DNA of 64,000 nucleotides from Sphingomonas sp. 32-66-10 (GCA_002280565.1 NCEF01000003.1:48581-112580), one strand, 5' to 3'. Shown: positions 8,120 through 18,173, counted from the stretch's first letter. Translations and numbers: made by a program. The notes: generated by a model from the letters alone, not told the origin.

Positions 8120-9700
8120 ATGGCGCACACACCAGCAGCCGCACCGGGCGGTGAGCGAACCTTTTTGGGCCACCCGCTCGGCCTGTTCATCCTGTTCTTC
8201 GCCGAAATGTGGGAGCGGTTCTCCTACTATGGCATGCGCGCGCTGCTGATCTTCTACCTGACCCAGCACTGGCTTTTTTCGGATGAAAAGTCGGGCGTCA
8301 TCTACGGCGCCTACACCGCTTTGGTGTACATCACCCCGGTGCTCGGCGGCTATCTCGCCGACCGCTACCTGGGCCAGCGTAAGGCCGTGCTGTATGGCGC
8401 GGTGCTGCTGACCTTCGGCCACTTCCTGATGGGATTTGAGGGCAATGGCGGCACCGACAGCGGTGCGCTCAACATCTTTTGGCTGGCGCTCAGCTTCATC
8501 ATCGTCGGCTCGGGCTTTCTGAAGGCGAACATTTCGGTGATCGTGGGCCAGCTCTATCCGCGCACTGATGTGCGGCGCGATGGTGCGTACACGATCTTCT
8601 ACATGGGGATTAACCTCGGCGCGGCGCTCGGCTCGCTGCTCTGCGGCTATCTCGGCCAGACCTATGGCTGGAGCTATGGCTTCGGCGCGGCGGGCGTCGG
8701 CATGCTGCTCGGCCTGATCGTGTTCGTGATCGGCAAGCCGCTGCTGATGGGCAAGGGCGAAGCGCCCGACCCCGCAGCGCTCAAGAAGTCGGTGGTCGGC
8801 ATCAAGCTCGAATGGCTGCTCTACCTGATCGGTGTCGCCGCCGTGGTTGGTATCTGGCAGCTGATCCAGTATCAGGCGGTGATCGGCTGGCTGCTGATGG
8901 TCGCGGGCGCGATCCTGGTCGGTTATGTCCTGTTCACGGCTGTGGTGAAGCTCGACCGCGAGGCGCGCGACCGTATTTTCGCTGCGATGTTCCTGATCCT
9001 CGGCTCGATCCTGTTCTGGGCGCTGTTCGAACAGGCCGGTTCGTCGCTCAACCTGTTCACCGATCGCTATGTCGACCGCGCGGGCGTTCCGGCGTCGATG
9101 TTCCAGTCGATCAACGCGATCTACATCGTGCTGCTGGCCCCGCTGTTCGCGGCGGCGTGGACCTTCCTCGGTCGTCGCGGGCTGGAGCCGTCGACCCCGG
9201 CCAAGTTCGGCCTGGCGATGCTTCAGCTTGGCCTGGGCTTCCTGGTCCTCGTCTGGGGTTCGCAGGCGGCGGGCATGGAGAATCTGACCCCGGTCATCTT
9301 CATCTTCCTGATCTACCTGCTGCACACCACCGGTGAGCTGTGCCTGTCGCCGGTCGGCCTCAGCGCGATGAACCGGCTGGCCCCGGCGCATATGGCCAGC
9401 CTGATCATGGGCACCTGGTTCTTCGCATCGGCCACCGGCAACTTCGCCGCCGGCCTGATCGCGGCGGCAACGGGATCGGAAGCTGCAGCGGGCGAAGGCG
9501 CGAACAAGGCGGTCGTGCTCGACGTCTACTCGACCGTCGGCTGGGTCGCGATCGGCTTTGGCGTCGCGGTCGTGCTGATCTCGCCGCTGATCAAGAAGCT
9601 GATGCATCTCGACACGCTGAAGGATGACGATCTGGCGGGCACGGCGGAACTGGCCGAGCCGCAGGCGCCGGGCATCCATATCAAGGACGAAACGCGCTGA
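8120..9700 (+). CDS. POT/PTR-family proton-coupled oligopeptide transporter
   Basis: Inner-membrane MFS transporter importing di- and tripeptides with protons. The family signature ExxERFxYYG is present (E29, E32, R33, F34, YYG 36-38). About 12-14 hydrophobic segments follow, with the PTR2 stretch GSGFLKANISVIVGQLYP in the fourth. I preferred the ATG at 8120 because AGGGAG (8104-8109) lies 10 nt upstream; the ATG at 8099 would add seven residues but has no such site. The resulting length of 526 is usual for bacterial members. Confidence 0.9.
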   Translation: MAHTPAAAPGGERTFLGHPLGLFILFFAEMWERFSYYGMRALLIFYLTQHWLFSDEKSGVIYGAYTALVYITPVLGGYLADRYLGQRKAVLYGAVLLTFGHFLMGFEGNGGTDSGALNIFWLALSFIIVGSGFLKANISVIVGQLYPRTDVRRDGAYTIFYMGINLGAALGSLLCGYLGQTYGWSYGFGAAGVGMLLGLIVFVIGKPLLMGKGEAPDPAALKKSVVGIKLEWLLYLIGVAAVVGIWQLIQYQAVIGWLLMVAGAILVGYVLFTAVVKLDREARDRIFAAMFLILGSILFWALFEQAGSSLNLFTDRYVDRAGVPASMFQSINAIYIVLLAPLFAAAWTFLGRRGLEPSTPAKFGLAMLQLGLGFLVLVWGSQAAGMENLTPVIFIFLIYLLHTTGELCLSPVGLSAMNRLAPAHMASLIMGTWFFASATGNFAAGLIAAATGSEAAAGEGANKAVVLDVYSTVGWVAIGFGVAVVLISPLIKKLMHLDTLKDDDLAGTAELAEPQAPGIHIKDETR

Positions 9701-9724
9701 TCGCTTGAATATCGGGAGGGGGAA

Positions 9725-10420
9725 ATGGGTACATTGATCGCGGCCTGTGTGGCGTTTCTGGGGACCCATTTCCTCCTCTCCCACCCCTTGCGAAAGCCGC
9801 TGGTCGACGCTGTCGGCGAGCGGCTTTTTCTTGGGATCTATTCGCTGGTCGCCTTCGCCACACTCGGTTGGATGGCGCATGTCTATGGGCGGATGCCCGA
9901 CGAGGCACCGCTGTGGGCGGTCAGCGATGGCCTGTGGGCGGTCGCCAGCGCGATCATGTTGCTCGCATCGGTACTGCTGATCGGATCGCTGATCGGCAAC
10001 CCCGCCCTTCCCGACCCGACCGGCAAACCCAAGCCCGTGCCGCGTCCGCGCGGGGTGTTCGCGATCACCCGGCATCCGATGATGTGGAGCTTTGCCCTGT
10101 GGGCGCTCGCGCACATCCTCGTCTTTCCGCAACCGGCGCAGATCGTGCTGGCGTCCAGCATCGGCCTGCTCGCACTGGTCGGCGCGGCGTTGCAGGACGG
10201 CAAGAAGCGGCGGCTCCAACCCGATTTCTGGCCGCGCTGGCAGGATGTGACCAGCTATTGGCCGTTCGTCGCGATCGCCCGCGGCCGCGCGCAGGGTGCG
10301 GCGGCGTGGCCCGGCACCATCGCCATCATCGGGGGCACGATCCTGTGGCTCGGCGCGACCTGGGCGCATCTGCCGCTTGCCAACATGCCGGCCGGCATCT
10401 GGCGCTGGATAGGAGGCTAA
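9725..10420 (+). CDS. NnrU family membrane protein
   Basis: 231-residue integral membrane protein with about six helices. The NnrU features visible are GTHFLLSHPLRKPL near the N-terminus, and ITRHPMMWSFALWALAHIL (about residues 114-132), with the conserved HP pair. NnrU proteins were named for a link to nitric-oxide metabolism, but no denitrification gene is nearby and the molecular role is unsettled. A GGGAGGGGG ribosome site precedes the ATG. The DUF1330 gene starts 5 bp after its stop and is probably co-transcribed. Confidence 0.85.
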   Translation: MGTLIAACVAFLGTHFLLSHPLRKPLVDAVGERLFLGIYSLVAFATLGWMAHVYGRMPDEAPLWAVSDGLWAVASAIMLLASVLLIGSLIGNPALPDPTGKPKPVPRPRGVFAITRHPMMWSFALWALAHILVFPQPAQIVLASSIGLLALVGAALQDGKKRRLQPDFWPRWQDVTSYWPFVAIARGRAQGAAAWPGTIAIIGGTILWLGATWAHLPLANMPAGIWRWIGG

Positions 10421-10425
10421 GGTCT

Positions 10426-10854
10426 ATGCATGTCGATCCGACCCGCGAACAGTTCGACGCGTTCAAGGCGCTCCCGCGCGACACGCCGATCATGATGATC
10501 AACCTGGTCCGCTATCGCGATCGCGCCGCCTATCCCGACGGCCACCCCTATGCAGCGGAAGGGCTGAGCGGCGCCGACGCCTATCGCCGCTATTCCAAAG
10601 AAAGCGGACCGATCTTCACCCGCGTTGGCGGCACGATCCTGTGGACGGGCAAGCCCGAAGTCGTGCTTACCGGCCCGTCGGACGAACACTGGGACGCAGC
10701 CTTTATCGCGCGCTACCCGAACGCTGCGGCTTTTCTCGAGATGGTGACCGATCCGGACTATCGCGCCGCCGTGATCAACCGGCAGGCAGCCGTTCTGGAT
10801 TCCCGGCTGATCCGCTGCGGCGAGCGCGGCGGGACCGGCCAAAGTTTCGGTTGA
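10426..10854 (+). CDS. DUF1330 family protein
   Basis: 142-residue soluble protein. The C-terminal part, with FIARYPNAAAFLEMVTDPDY and a closing AVLDSRLI, is typical of the DUF1330 dimeric alpha-beta barrel fold; the biochemical role is unknown. The start is fixed by AGGAGG (10411-10416) 9 nt upstream, inside the end of nnrU. The short spacing to nnrU suggests one operon. Confidence 0.8.
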   Translation: MHVDPTREQFDAFKALPRDTPIMMINLVRYRDRAAYPDGHPYAAEGLSGADAYRRYSKESGPIFTRVGGTILWTGKPEVVLTGPSDEHWDAAFIARYPNAAAFLEMVTDPDYRAAVINRQAAVLDSRLIRCGERGGTGQSFG

Positions 10855-10972
10855 AGCGATCCCCAAGGAGCCCGCGCAACCAATTCGTTTCGCGCATGTT
10901 CCAACGCAGATGCTTACAATTTGCGACACTCTTTTGGTGGACGCCCCGACCGGCGCTGGCCATTTTCGGCGC

Positions 10973-12463
10973 ATGATGGTTCGCCCCTTCCTGATCCTCG
11001 GCATGGCCGCGCTCCCTTTGGCAGGCTGTGCGGCCGGCCCCGATTACCGACCGAGCAGCGCCGCCCAGCTTGCCCTCCCGCCCGCCTTCTCGGTCGCGGC
11101 GGACCAGCAGGCTCAGGCTGATCTCAAACGCTGGTGGACCGCGTTCGACGATCCGATGCTGACCGGGCTGGTCGAGCAGGCGGCGGGCCAGAATCTCGAT
11201 GTGGCGCAGGCCGTGACCCGACTGCGTCAGGCGCGCGAGGCGCTGGTCCAGTCGCGCGCATCGCTCCTCCCGTCGGTCAGCGCCGGGGGCAGCGCGTCGC
11301 GCAGTGAACCGATCCGCGGGACCAGCACGCAGGTGACCCTGCCCGACGGCACGGTCACCACCGTATCGCAGGGCGGCAGCACCAGCTTCTCGCTCGGCGG
11401 CGACGTCAATTATCAGGTCGATCTGTTCGGCGGCGTGCGGCGCGGGATCGAGGTGAGCCGCGCGCAGCTAGAGGCATCGGGCTACAGCTATGCCGCGACA
11501 TTGGTGTCGATTCAGGGTGAGATCGCGCGCAACTACATCCTCGCCCGTGCCGCGCAGGCGCAGCTGGCCAATGCGCGCGAGAGCCTGACCATTCAGGACG
11601 ATAATCTGGAGATTGCGGGCTTTCGCGTGCAGGCGGGCCTCGTCTCCTCGCTCGATCAGGAACAGGCGCGCTCCACCCGCGCCCAGACCGCCGCGTCGAT
11701 CCCCTCGATCGAGGCAAGCTACAATAGCGCCGTCGCCCGCCTCGGCGTGCTGACCGGGCAAGCGCCCGGCGCGCTCAAGGCGCAGATGGAGGCGGTGCGC
11801 CCGATCCCGCAGGGGCCGGAGCGGATCGCAGTCGGCATCCCCGCCGATACGCTGCGTCAGCGGCCCGATGTGCGGCTCGCCGAACGCAACCTCGCCGGCG
11901 CGGTCGCGCAGATCGGGGTGTCGGAAGCGCAGCTCTACCCGCAGCTCGCGCTCAGCGGCAGCATCGATGCCGGAGCGGGCAGCATCACCGGCCTGTTAGA
12001 CGTGATCATCGGGCGCGTCTTCGCCAATCTCGCCCAGACGATTTTCGACGCCGGCCGTACCCGCGCGCAGGTGCGATCGGCCCAGGCGGCGGCGGATGGC
12101 GCCTTCTACGCCTATAAACAGACGGTGCTGGCGGGCCTTGAGGATGTCGAGAACGCCGTCGTCGCGCTGCAGACCGCCCAGGCGCGCGAACGCGAATTCA
12201 CCATCGCGCTCGATGCCGCGAACAACAGCGCAATCCTGTCGCGCAGTTCCTACCGCGCCGGCCTTGCCGATTTCCTGACGCTCAGCCAGGCCGAAGCGTC
12301 GCTGATTTCCGCGCGTAACGGGCTCAATCAGGCGCGGTCGGACAAGGCATCGGCGCTGATCCAGCTGTACCTCGCGCTCGGCGGCGGCTGGGATGCCGGC
12401 GCGGCGCCGACGCCCGAAACCGTCCCCGCCCCGCCCCCCGCACTCATTACCGGAAGCAATTGA
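10973..12463 (+). CDS. Outer-membrane efflux lipoprotein (NodT/OprM family)
   Basis: Trimeric outer-membrane exit duct of a tripartite efflux pump. The 496-residue precursor has a lipoprotein signal peptide with lipobox LAGC (Cys19), then two repeats of the outer-membrane-factor coiled-coil domain. AGPDYRPS follows the lipobox, as in NodT proteins, and TLRQRPDVRLAERNLAGAVAQIG marks the second half. ATG 10973 and 10976 are equally good starts. The stop shares its A with the adaptor ATG (TGATG), so this is the first gene of a four-gene efflux operon. Confidence 0.9.
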   Translation: MMVRPFLILGMAALPLAGCAAGPDYRPSSAAQLALPPAFSVAADQQAQADLKRWWTAFDDPMLTGLVEQAAGQNLDVAQAVTRLRQAREALVQSRASLLPSVSAGGSASRSEPIRGTSTQVTLPDGTVTTVSQGGSTSFSLGGDVNYQVDLFGGVRRGIEVSRAQLEASGYSYAATLVSIQGEIARNYILARAAQAQLANARESLTIQDDNLEIAGFRVQAGLVSSLDQEQARSTRAQTAASIPSIEASYNSAVARLGVLTGQAPGALKAQMEAVRPIPQGPERIAVGIPADTLRQRPDVRLAERNLAGAVAQIGVSEAQLYPQLALSGSIDAGAGSITGLLDVIIGRVFANLAQTIFDAGRTRAQVRSAQAAADGAFYAYKQTVLAGLEDVENAVVALQTAQAREREFTIALDAANNSAILSRSSYRAGLADFLTLSQAEASLISARNGLNQARSDKASALIQLYLALGGGWDAGAAPTPETVPAPPPALITGSN

Positions 12464-13841
12464 TGGCCGACGCTGCAAATCCCAAGCTCGACGAATTTCT
12501 GGGCGGCAAGGCGACCCCGGCGTGGCAACGCTACGCCAAATGGATCGCGCTTGCATTGGTCGTCGTGGCCGTCCTGTTCGGTGCATGGAAGATGTTCGGC
12601 GGGACCGAAGAAGCGGGCTATGCGACGCGCGCGGTGGAAAAGGGATCGCTGACCGTCACCGTCTCCGCGACGGGCAAGCTCGCGCCAACCAATCAGGTGC
12701 AGGTCGGCTCCGAACTGTCGGGTCTGGTCAATCGCGTGCTGGTCGACGTCAACGATCGGGTGACGGCTGGCCAGCCGCTCGCGCTGATCGACCCCGAACG
12801 GCTTGACGACGCGATCACCCAGGCGCGCGCCTCCGTCGCGGCGGCGCAGGCAACGGTCGCACAGAATCAGGCGACGCTGACCGAAGCACAGAGCCAGCTG
12901 GCGCGGTTCGAGGAAGTCAGCCGCCTGTCGGGCGGGCGCGTTCCTGCAAGACCGAGCTCGACAATGCCCGCGCCGCGCTCGCCCGCGCAGTCGCGACCGT
13001 GCGCGCCAGCCAGGCACAGGTGACCTCGCAGCAAGCGGCGCTGCGCTCGGCGGTGACGCAGCGGAACAAGGCGATCATCCGCTCGCCCGTCAATGGCGTG
13101 GTGCTCGCGCGGCAGGTCGAACCGGGCCAGACGGTCGCGGCATCGTTCAACACCCCGACCCTGTTCGTGATCGCCGAGGACCTCAGCGCCATGGAGCTGG
13201 AAGTCGCAATCGACGAGGCCGATGTCGGCCAGGTCAAGCAGGGGCAAAGGGCAAGCTTCACCGTCGACGCCTTCCCCGGCGAAACCTTCCCCGCGGTGAT
13301 CCAGCGCGTCGATGTCGGCTCCAACCTGTCGGCCCAGACGACCACGACGACCAGCAGCACGACGGCGCAGGTCGTCTCCTATGCCGCCACCTTGTCGGTC
13401 GCCAATCCGGACCAGAAGCTGCGCCCCGGAATGACCGCGACTGCGGAGATCATCACGCTGCAAAAGGACAATGTCCTGCTTGTCCCCAATGCCGCGCTGC
13501 GCTTTACGCCGGCAGCGAGCGGCGGGCAGGCATCAAGGGGCGGCGGCGTGGCGGGAGCGCTGGTCCCACGCGGCCGTCGCGGCGCGCAGGGTGCCGAGAA
13601 GTCGGCCACCATCCGGCGCGGCGCCGCCCAGACCGTCTATGTCAGGGGCGAGGATGGCCAGCCACAAGCGGTCGAGGTGATCACAGGCGACACCAACGGA
13701 CAGGTGACCGAAGTCATCGGCGGCAATTTGAAGCCGGGCATGGACGTGATCACCGGCCAGTTGGCAGGCGACGGCAGCGGCCAGCGCTCCGGCGGCGGCT
13801 CGGGCAGCGGCCAGCGCAAGTCGGGGGCCGCGGGTGGCTGA
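12463..13841 (+). pseudogene. macA: MacA/HlyD-type efflux adaptor, interrupted by a one-base frameshift
   Basis: Membrane-fusion adaptor linking an inner-membrane MacB-type pump to the outer-membrane duct. The first frame (ATG 12463) gives a TM helix (about 24-44), the lipoyl half-motif and the start of the coiled-coil hairpin, ending LSGGRVPA at about 12948. The rest of the hairpin (KTELDNARAALARA), the beta-barrel and the C-terminal domain continue in another frame from 12948 to 13841. One missing base near 12946-12948 explains this. Read as is, translation stops at 13023 after 186 residues. It may be a sequencing error or a true lesion; the downstream pump genes are intact. The stop overlaps the next start by 8 bp. 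Confidence 0.85.
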
Positions 13842-14544
13842 TCCGATCATCCGCCTGCGCGGCGTCACCAAGACCTATGGCGAGGGGCCGACCGCATTCC
13901 AGGCGCTGAAAGGCGTCGACCTCGACATCGAACAGGGCGATTTCGTCGCGGTGATGGGGCCATCGGGCTCGGGCAAATCGACGACGATGAACATCCTGGG
14001 CTGCCTCGACGTGCCGACGCGCGGGCAATTCCTGTTCAAGAATGTCCATGTCGAAACGCTCGACCGCGACCAGCGCGCGTTGCTGCGCCGCCGCTACCTT
14101 GGCTTCGTCTTTCAGGGGTTCAACCTGCTCAGCCGCACCAGCGCGCTGGAGAATGTCGAACTGCCCCTGCTCTATCGCGGCGAGGACAAGAAGACGCGGC
14201 ACCGGCTGGGCATGGCGGCGCTGGAAAAGGTCGGGCTGGACCAATGGTGGGACCACACCCCCGCCGAACTGTCCGGCGGGCAGCAGCAGCGCGTCGCCAT
14301 CGCCCGCGCGATCGTCACCAGCCCCGATGTGCTGCTCGCCGACGAACCCACCGGCAATCTGGATTCGGAACGGTCGGTGGAGATCATGCAATTGCTCACC
14401 GGTCTCAACAAGGACAGCGGCATCACCGTGCTGATGGTCACGCATGAATCGGAGATGGCGGCGTTCGCGCGCACCATCGTCCATTTCAAGGACGGGCTGG
14501 TCGAGCGGATCGAGACGGGCCTGCGCGCGGGGGTTCCCGCCTGA
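13834..14544 (+). CDS. MacB-type ABC transporter ATPase
   Basis: ATPase of a mechanotransmission-type exporter (MacB/LolD family), 236 residues, starting with GTG. Walker [10 protein letters not shown] is at 42-50, followed by signature LSGGQQQR, Walker [13 protein letters not shown], and the switch His in VTHE. The GTG start overlaps the adaptor stop by 8 bp, and its own stop shares a base with the permease ATG. In classic MacB the ATPase and membrane part are fused; here they are separate polypeptides. Confidence 0.92.
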   Translation: MADPIIRLRGVTKTYGEGPTAFQALKGVDLDIEQGDFVAVMGPSGSGKSTTMNILGCLDVPTRGQFLFKNVHVETLDRDQRALLRRRYLGFVFQGFNLLSRTSALENVELPLLYRGEDKKTRHRLGMAALEKVGLDQWWDHTPAELSGGQQQRVAIARAIVTSPDVLLADEPTGNLDSERSVEIMQLLTGLNKDSGITVLMVTHESEMAAFARTIVHFKDGLVERIETGLRAGVPA

Positions 14545-15752
14545 TGCTCGGCACCACCTTTACCCTCGCGATCCGATCGATCCTGCGGCACAAGCTGCGC
14601 TCGTTCCTTACGACGCTCGGCATCATCATCGGCGTGGCAGCAGTCGTGGCGATGGTCACGCTCGGCAATGCAACGACGGCGGCGGTGCAGCAACAGATCG
14701 CCAGCCTCGGCACCAACATCCTGCAGGTGCGGCCCGGCCAGGGCTTTGGCCGTGGCGGCGGCGGTCCGCGTCCGCCCGATTTCGAGCAGCAGGATGTCGA
14801 GGCGATCGGCGAACAGATTGCGGGCGTTACGGCGGTCGCACCGCAGGCGCAGGCGGCCGGGACCGCAATCTATAACGGCGCCAACTGGTCAACCACGATC
14901 AACGGTACCACCAATGCCTTTTTCCAGGTCCAGCCCTGGCCGCTGACCGGTGGACGCACCTTTTCAGCCGCCGAGGAAGCCGCGGGCAAGGCGGTGTGCA
15001 TCATCGGCAATACCGTGCGGCAAAACCTGTTCCGCGGCGGCGAGGCGATCGGGCGACGGATCCGGATCAGCAATGTGTCCTGCGATGTGATCGGCACGCT
15101 GTCGACGCGCGGCCAGGCGGGGTTTGGCGGCGATCAGGACGATGTCGTGATCATGCCCATCAAGACGGTGCAGCGCCGCTTTTCGGGCAATCGCGACATT
15201 CGCGTGATGCTGGTCGGGGTGGATAGCGCCTATGATTCCGCCACCGTACAGGCATCGCTGAGCGACCTGTTGCGCGAGCGGCGTGGGATCGAGCCGGGCG
15301 AGCAGGATAATTTCAACATCTTCGACACCGCGCAGATCAGCGCGACGCTGACCGGAACGACACAGCTGCTGACCAGCATCGTCGCGACGGTGGCGGCGAT
15401 CAGCCTGATCGTCGGCGGGATCGGCATCATGAACATCATGCTGGTGAGCGTGACCGAACGGACGCGCGAGATCGGCATCCGCCTGGCGATCGGTGCGGTC
15501 GCGCGTGAGGTGCTGATGCAATTCCTGGTCGAGGCGATCGTCTTGTCGATGCTGGGCGGAGTGATCGGCCTGTTGGTGGCGCAGGTGGCGGTGGCGATTC
15601 TGACACCGTTGATACAGGTACCCTGGACGTTCGACCTTCAGATCAACATCATCGCCTTTGCCATTGCGGCCGGGATCGGGGTGGTGTTCGGCTATTTTCC
15701 GGCGCGGCGTGCGGCGAGCCTGAACCCGATCGACGCGTTGCGGCATGAGTAA
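14544..15752 (+). CDS. MacB-type ABC transporter permease
   Basis: 402-residue inner-membrane subunit. There is one helix near the N-terminus ([20 protein letters not shown]), a large MacB periplasmic core domain (about 60-250), and three C-terminal helices of the FtsX type. The conserved [20 protein letters not shown] lies between them, and DALRHE closes the protein, as in the MacB/YknZ family. With the split ATPase, the adaptor and the OprM-like duct it forms a complete efflux system for an unknown amphipathic substrate, provided the adaptor is functional. Confidence 0.9.
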   Translation: MLGTTFTLAIRSILRHKLRSFLTTLGIIIGVAAVVAMVTLGNATTAAVQQQIASLGTNILQVRPGQGFGRGGGGPRPPDFEQQDVEAIGEQIAGVTAVAPQAQAAGTAIYNGANWSTTINGTTNAFFQVQPWPLTGGRTFSAAEEAAGKAVCIIGNTVRQNLFRGGEAIGRRIRISNVSCDVIGTLSTRGQAGFGGDQDDVVIMPIKTVQRRFSGNRDIRVMLVGVDSAYDSATVQASLSDLLRERRGIEPGEQDNFNIFDTAQISATLTGTTQLLTSIVATVAAISLIVGGIGIMNIMLVSVTERTREIGIRLAIGAVAREVLMQFLVEAIVLSMLGGVIGLLVAQVAVAILTPLIQVPWTFDLQINIIAFAIAAGIGVVFGYFPARRAASLNPIDALRHE

Positions 15753-15785
15753 ATTCCTCCCCTGAGCTTGCTGGGGGAGGAATTT
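15751..15785. terminator. Bidirectional terminator between the efflux operon and the eamA operon
   Basis: Perfect 12-bp arms AAATTCCTCCCC (15751-15762) and GGGGAGGAATTT (15774-15785) surround an 11-nt loop. The left arm overlaps the permease TAA stop. The A-rich and T-rich outer ends give a T-run in either direction, suiting the two convergent operons. Confidence 0.7.
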
Positions 15786-15787
15786 GA

Positions 15788-16645
15788 TCAGCTGAACTGA
15801 AGCAGGATCAGGCCGAAGGCGAGCACAACCGCCGCAACGATGCGGCGGCCGCCGAACCCCTCGCCGAGCATCCACGCGCCCATCAGCGCAGCCCACACCA
15901 CTGCCGTCTCACGCAGCGCGGACACCTTCGCCACCTCCATCAGCGAGAAGGCGTAGAGCGCGGACCCGAAGGAGATGCTCGACAGCGCGCCCGCCGCGAC
16001 GCCGTGCTTCCAAGTCGCGCGCACCGCCCGCCCCAGCGCGCGGCGACGCAGCAGCAGCGCGGTGGTGGTGATGCAGATGCTGTCGAGCATGAACAACCAC
16101 ACGATATAGGTGAAGGGGCTGGGCGCGACGCGCACCCCGCGCGCATCGGCCATATTGTAGAGCGCCACCCCGATTGCCGTGGCGAACGCCCAGCCGAGCG
16201 CCACCTTGTCCGGATGCGCAGCGATCGACACCCCGCGCGCGGGCAATGCGAACACGATCACCGCGCCGGTCGCGATCACCAGGCCCACCCAGCCGATCAG
16301 CGGCAGATGCTCCCGCAGCACCAGCATCGCGAACCCGGCGGTCAGCAGCGGCGCGACGCCACGCATGATCGGAAAGACCAGGCTCAAATCGCCCCGCTGC
16401 ATCGCCCGGACGAGGCAGATCTGATAGGCGAAATGCGCCGGCACCGCCCAGGCGAGCGCGGTCCAGGTCGCGGCATCGGGTAGCGGCACGATCAGCGCGA
16501 ACGGCGCGATCACCACCGCCGCGCTCGACGACAACAGCGCCCGCGCGACGAGAATATCGTCGCCGCGCTTCACCACCAGATTGGTGAGCGCGAGGCTGAA
16601 GGCCGAGATCAGGCCGAGCGCGATGGCGAGTGCCTGATCACCCAT
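15788..16645 (-). CDS. EamA-domain (DMT superfamily) transporter
   Basis: 285-residue inner-membrane protein with ten predicted helices in two EamA repeats (about 5-135 and 150-280). The substrate is unknown. Its ATG overlaps the stop of the MobA-like gene by 8 bp, so it is the last gene of an xdhC-mocA-eamA transcript. That linkage probably reflects co-transcription rather than a shared pathway. Confidence 0.85.
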   Translation of the reverse strand: MGDQALAIALGLISAFSLALTNLVVKRGDDILVARALLSSSAAVVIAPFALIVPLPDAATWTALAWAVPAHFAYQICLVRAMQRGDLSLVFPIMRGVAPLLTAGFAMLVLREHLPLIGWVGLVIATGAVIVFALPARGVSIAAHPDKVALGWAFATAIGVALYNMADARGVRVAPSPFTYIVWLFMLDSICITTTALLLRRRALGRAVRATWKHGVAAGALSSISFGSALYAFSLMEVAKVSALRETAVVWAALMGAWMLGEGFGGRRIVAAVVLAFGLILLQFS

Positions 16646-17210
16646 GGATCAGCCGATCCAGATCCTCCGGCGTGTCGACATCGACCAGCTCGGCGGGCGG
16701 CACGACGATATGACGCCCGCGCCGGACCAAATCGCGCGCGCCCATGTCGCCCTGCGCGGCGAGCAGGTCGGGAAGAAGCGCCCGGCCGAACAACGCGGGG
16801 GGGCGCGGGACCACACCGTCGCTCGACGCCACGATTGCCGCATCATCCTCCGCTGCGTCGAGCAGGCGGTAGATCTGCGTCGCGGTGACGCGTGGCATGT
16901 CGGCCAGCGCGATCACCACCGCATCCGGGTCGCTCCGCGTGGCGGCTTCAACCCCAAGCCGCAGCGAGCGGCCAAGCCCCGCCGCCGGATCGTCGTTGAC
17001 CACCACATCATAGCCACAGCCGGAGAGGTCGAGCGCGGTTTCCGCCACCACGGCGATCCGGTTGGCGAACGGCACCGCCTCCAGCGCCACCACGACATGC
17101 AGCCCGAGCGGACGCCCGAGATAGGGGACGGTCAGCTTGTCCGCGTCACCGAACCGGCGCGAGCGTCCGGCGGCAAGCAGCACGAGCGCAGTGCGTTCAG
17201 CGCGGATCAT
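16638..17210 (-). CDS. MobA-like nucleotidyltransferase (MocA type)
   Basis: 190-residue nucleotidyltransferase probably transferring CMP to molybdopterin for xanthine-dehydrogenase-type enzymes. LLAAGRSRRFGDADKL (11-26) is the nucleotide-binding loop and ALADMPRV carries the metal-binding Asp. The ATG at 17210 lies 14 bp inside the 3' end of xdhC. Upstream open frame is antisense-free but has no family similarity. Adjacency to xdhC supports the MocA role over MobA. Confidence 0.82.
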   Translation of the reverse strand: MIRAERTALVLLAAGRSRRFGDADKLTVPYLGRPLGLHVVVALEAVPFANRIAVVAETALDLSGCGYDVVVNDDPAAGLGRSLRLGVEAATRSDPDAVVIALADMPRVTATQIYRLLDAAEDDAAIVASSDGVVPRPPALFGRALLPDLLAAQGDMGARDLVRRGRHIVVPPAELVDVDTPEDLDRLIHG

Positions 17211-18111
17211 GCAGCGCCCGCACCATGCCCGCCGCGATCGACAGCGCAATCTCCGCCGGCCCGACCGCACCGATATCGATCCCCGCCGGCCCCTCGACCC
17301 GGTCGATCTGCTCGTCCGTGAGATCGGCAGCGAGCCGCGCGCGCCGTGCCGCGTGACTCTTGCGCGAGCCCAAGGCCGCGACATAGCCCGCTCCGCCCCG
17401 CAGCGCCGCGATCAGTGCCGCATCGTCGATCTTAGGATCGTGGCTCAGCGTCACCACCGCCGTCGCGCCGTCGGGACGCAAGGCTTCGACCGCCTCGTCC
17501 GGCCAGCGATCGTCCAGCGTCACGCCTGGAAAGCGCTCGGGCGTCAGGAACCGCCCGCGCGGGTCGATCACCACTGTGGCGATGCCGAGTTCGCGCGCGA
17601 GTCCGGCCAGCACCTGCGCGATCTGCACCGCGCCGACGATCAGCAAGCGGCGCGGCGGCTCGTAGCGGTTGATGAAGGCGTCGGGCAGCGGGTCGGTGCT
17701 GCTGCACCCGGTCGTCAGGTCGGTCGCCACCTCCAGCGCTTTGCCCTCGCCCCGGGCCGCCGCGATCGCATCGAACAGCGCCGGGTCGAAGCCGTGCGCG
17801 GCGACCGGCTGGACCATCACCGCGATCTCGCCGCCGCAGGGCAGGCCGACCTCCCACGCCGCCGCATCGGCGACGCCATAGCGGCGCAGCGCGAACGGTG
17901 CGCCGGCGATCACCTCCGCCGCCACCGCCATGATATCAGCCTCGACGCACCCGCCCGAAACCGATCCTTCGAACCGGCCGTCTTCATGCACCAGCAGATG
18001 GCTGCCGCGCGGACGCGGGGCGGATCCCCAGGTCGACACCACCGTCGCCAGCGCCATCCGCACCCCGGCCCAGCTGCGCGCGGCGGCGATCACGCTGTCG
18101 TTATCGGCCAT
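17197..18111 (-). CDS. XdhC family protein (molybdenum cofactor insertion)
   Basis: 304-residue protein with an N-terminal XdhC/CoxI domain (about 1-100, including PRPRGSHLLV and SGGCVEAD) and a C-terminal Rossmann-like XdhC domain (about 140-290; VALGSRKSHAARRARL is characteristic). XdhC proteins bind and sulfurate the molybdenum cofactor for xanthine-dehydrogenase-family enzymes. No xdhA or xdhB lies in this window, so the client enzyme must be encoded elsewhere. It is the first gene of the operon and is divergent from the phosphodiesterase. Confidence 0.88.
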   Translation of the reverse strand: MADNDSVIAAARSWAGVRMALATVVSTWGSAPRPRGSHLLVHEDGRFEGSVSGGCVEADIMAVAAEVIAGAPFALRRYGVADAAAWEVGLPCGGEIAVMVQPVAAHGFDPALFDAIAAARGEGKALEVATDLTTGCSSTDPLPDAFINRYEPPRRLLIVGAVQIAQVLAGLARELGIATVVIDPRGRFLTPERFPGVTLDDRWPDEAVEALRPDGATAVVTLSHDPKIDDAALIAALRGGAGYVAALGSRKSHAARRARLAADLTDEQIDRVEGPAGIDIGAVGPAEIALSIAAGMVRALHDPR

Positions 18112-18173
18112 GGTGCCTCCAAAATGTCATCCGAATCACCTAGCCGCCGGAGTAACCTGGTGGAGATAAGACG

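Noticed and set aside
8102-10369. A 755-codon open frame antisense to the POT transporter and nnrU
   Set aside because: It mirrors well-supported genes on the other strand, is rich in Arg/Asp/Gln from G/C-rich codons, and has no recognisable domain. Similar long antisense frames over the acyl-CoA dehydrogenase, sdhA, clpA and fadD were rejected for the same reason.
12940-12990. Programmed frameshift in the efflux adaptor
   Set aside because: No slippery heptamer, Shine-Dalgarno-like stimulator or downstream pseudoknot is evident; a lesion or sequence error explains it better.
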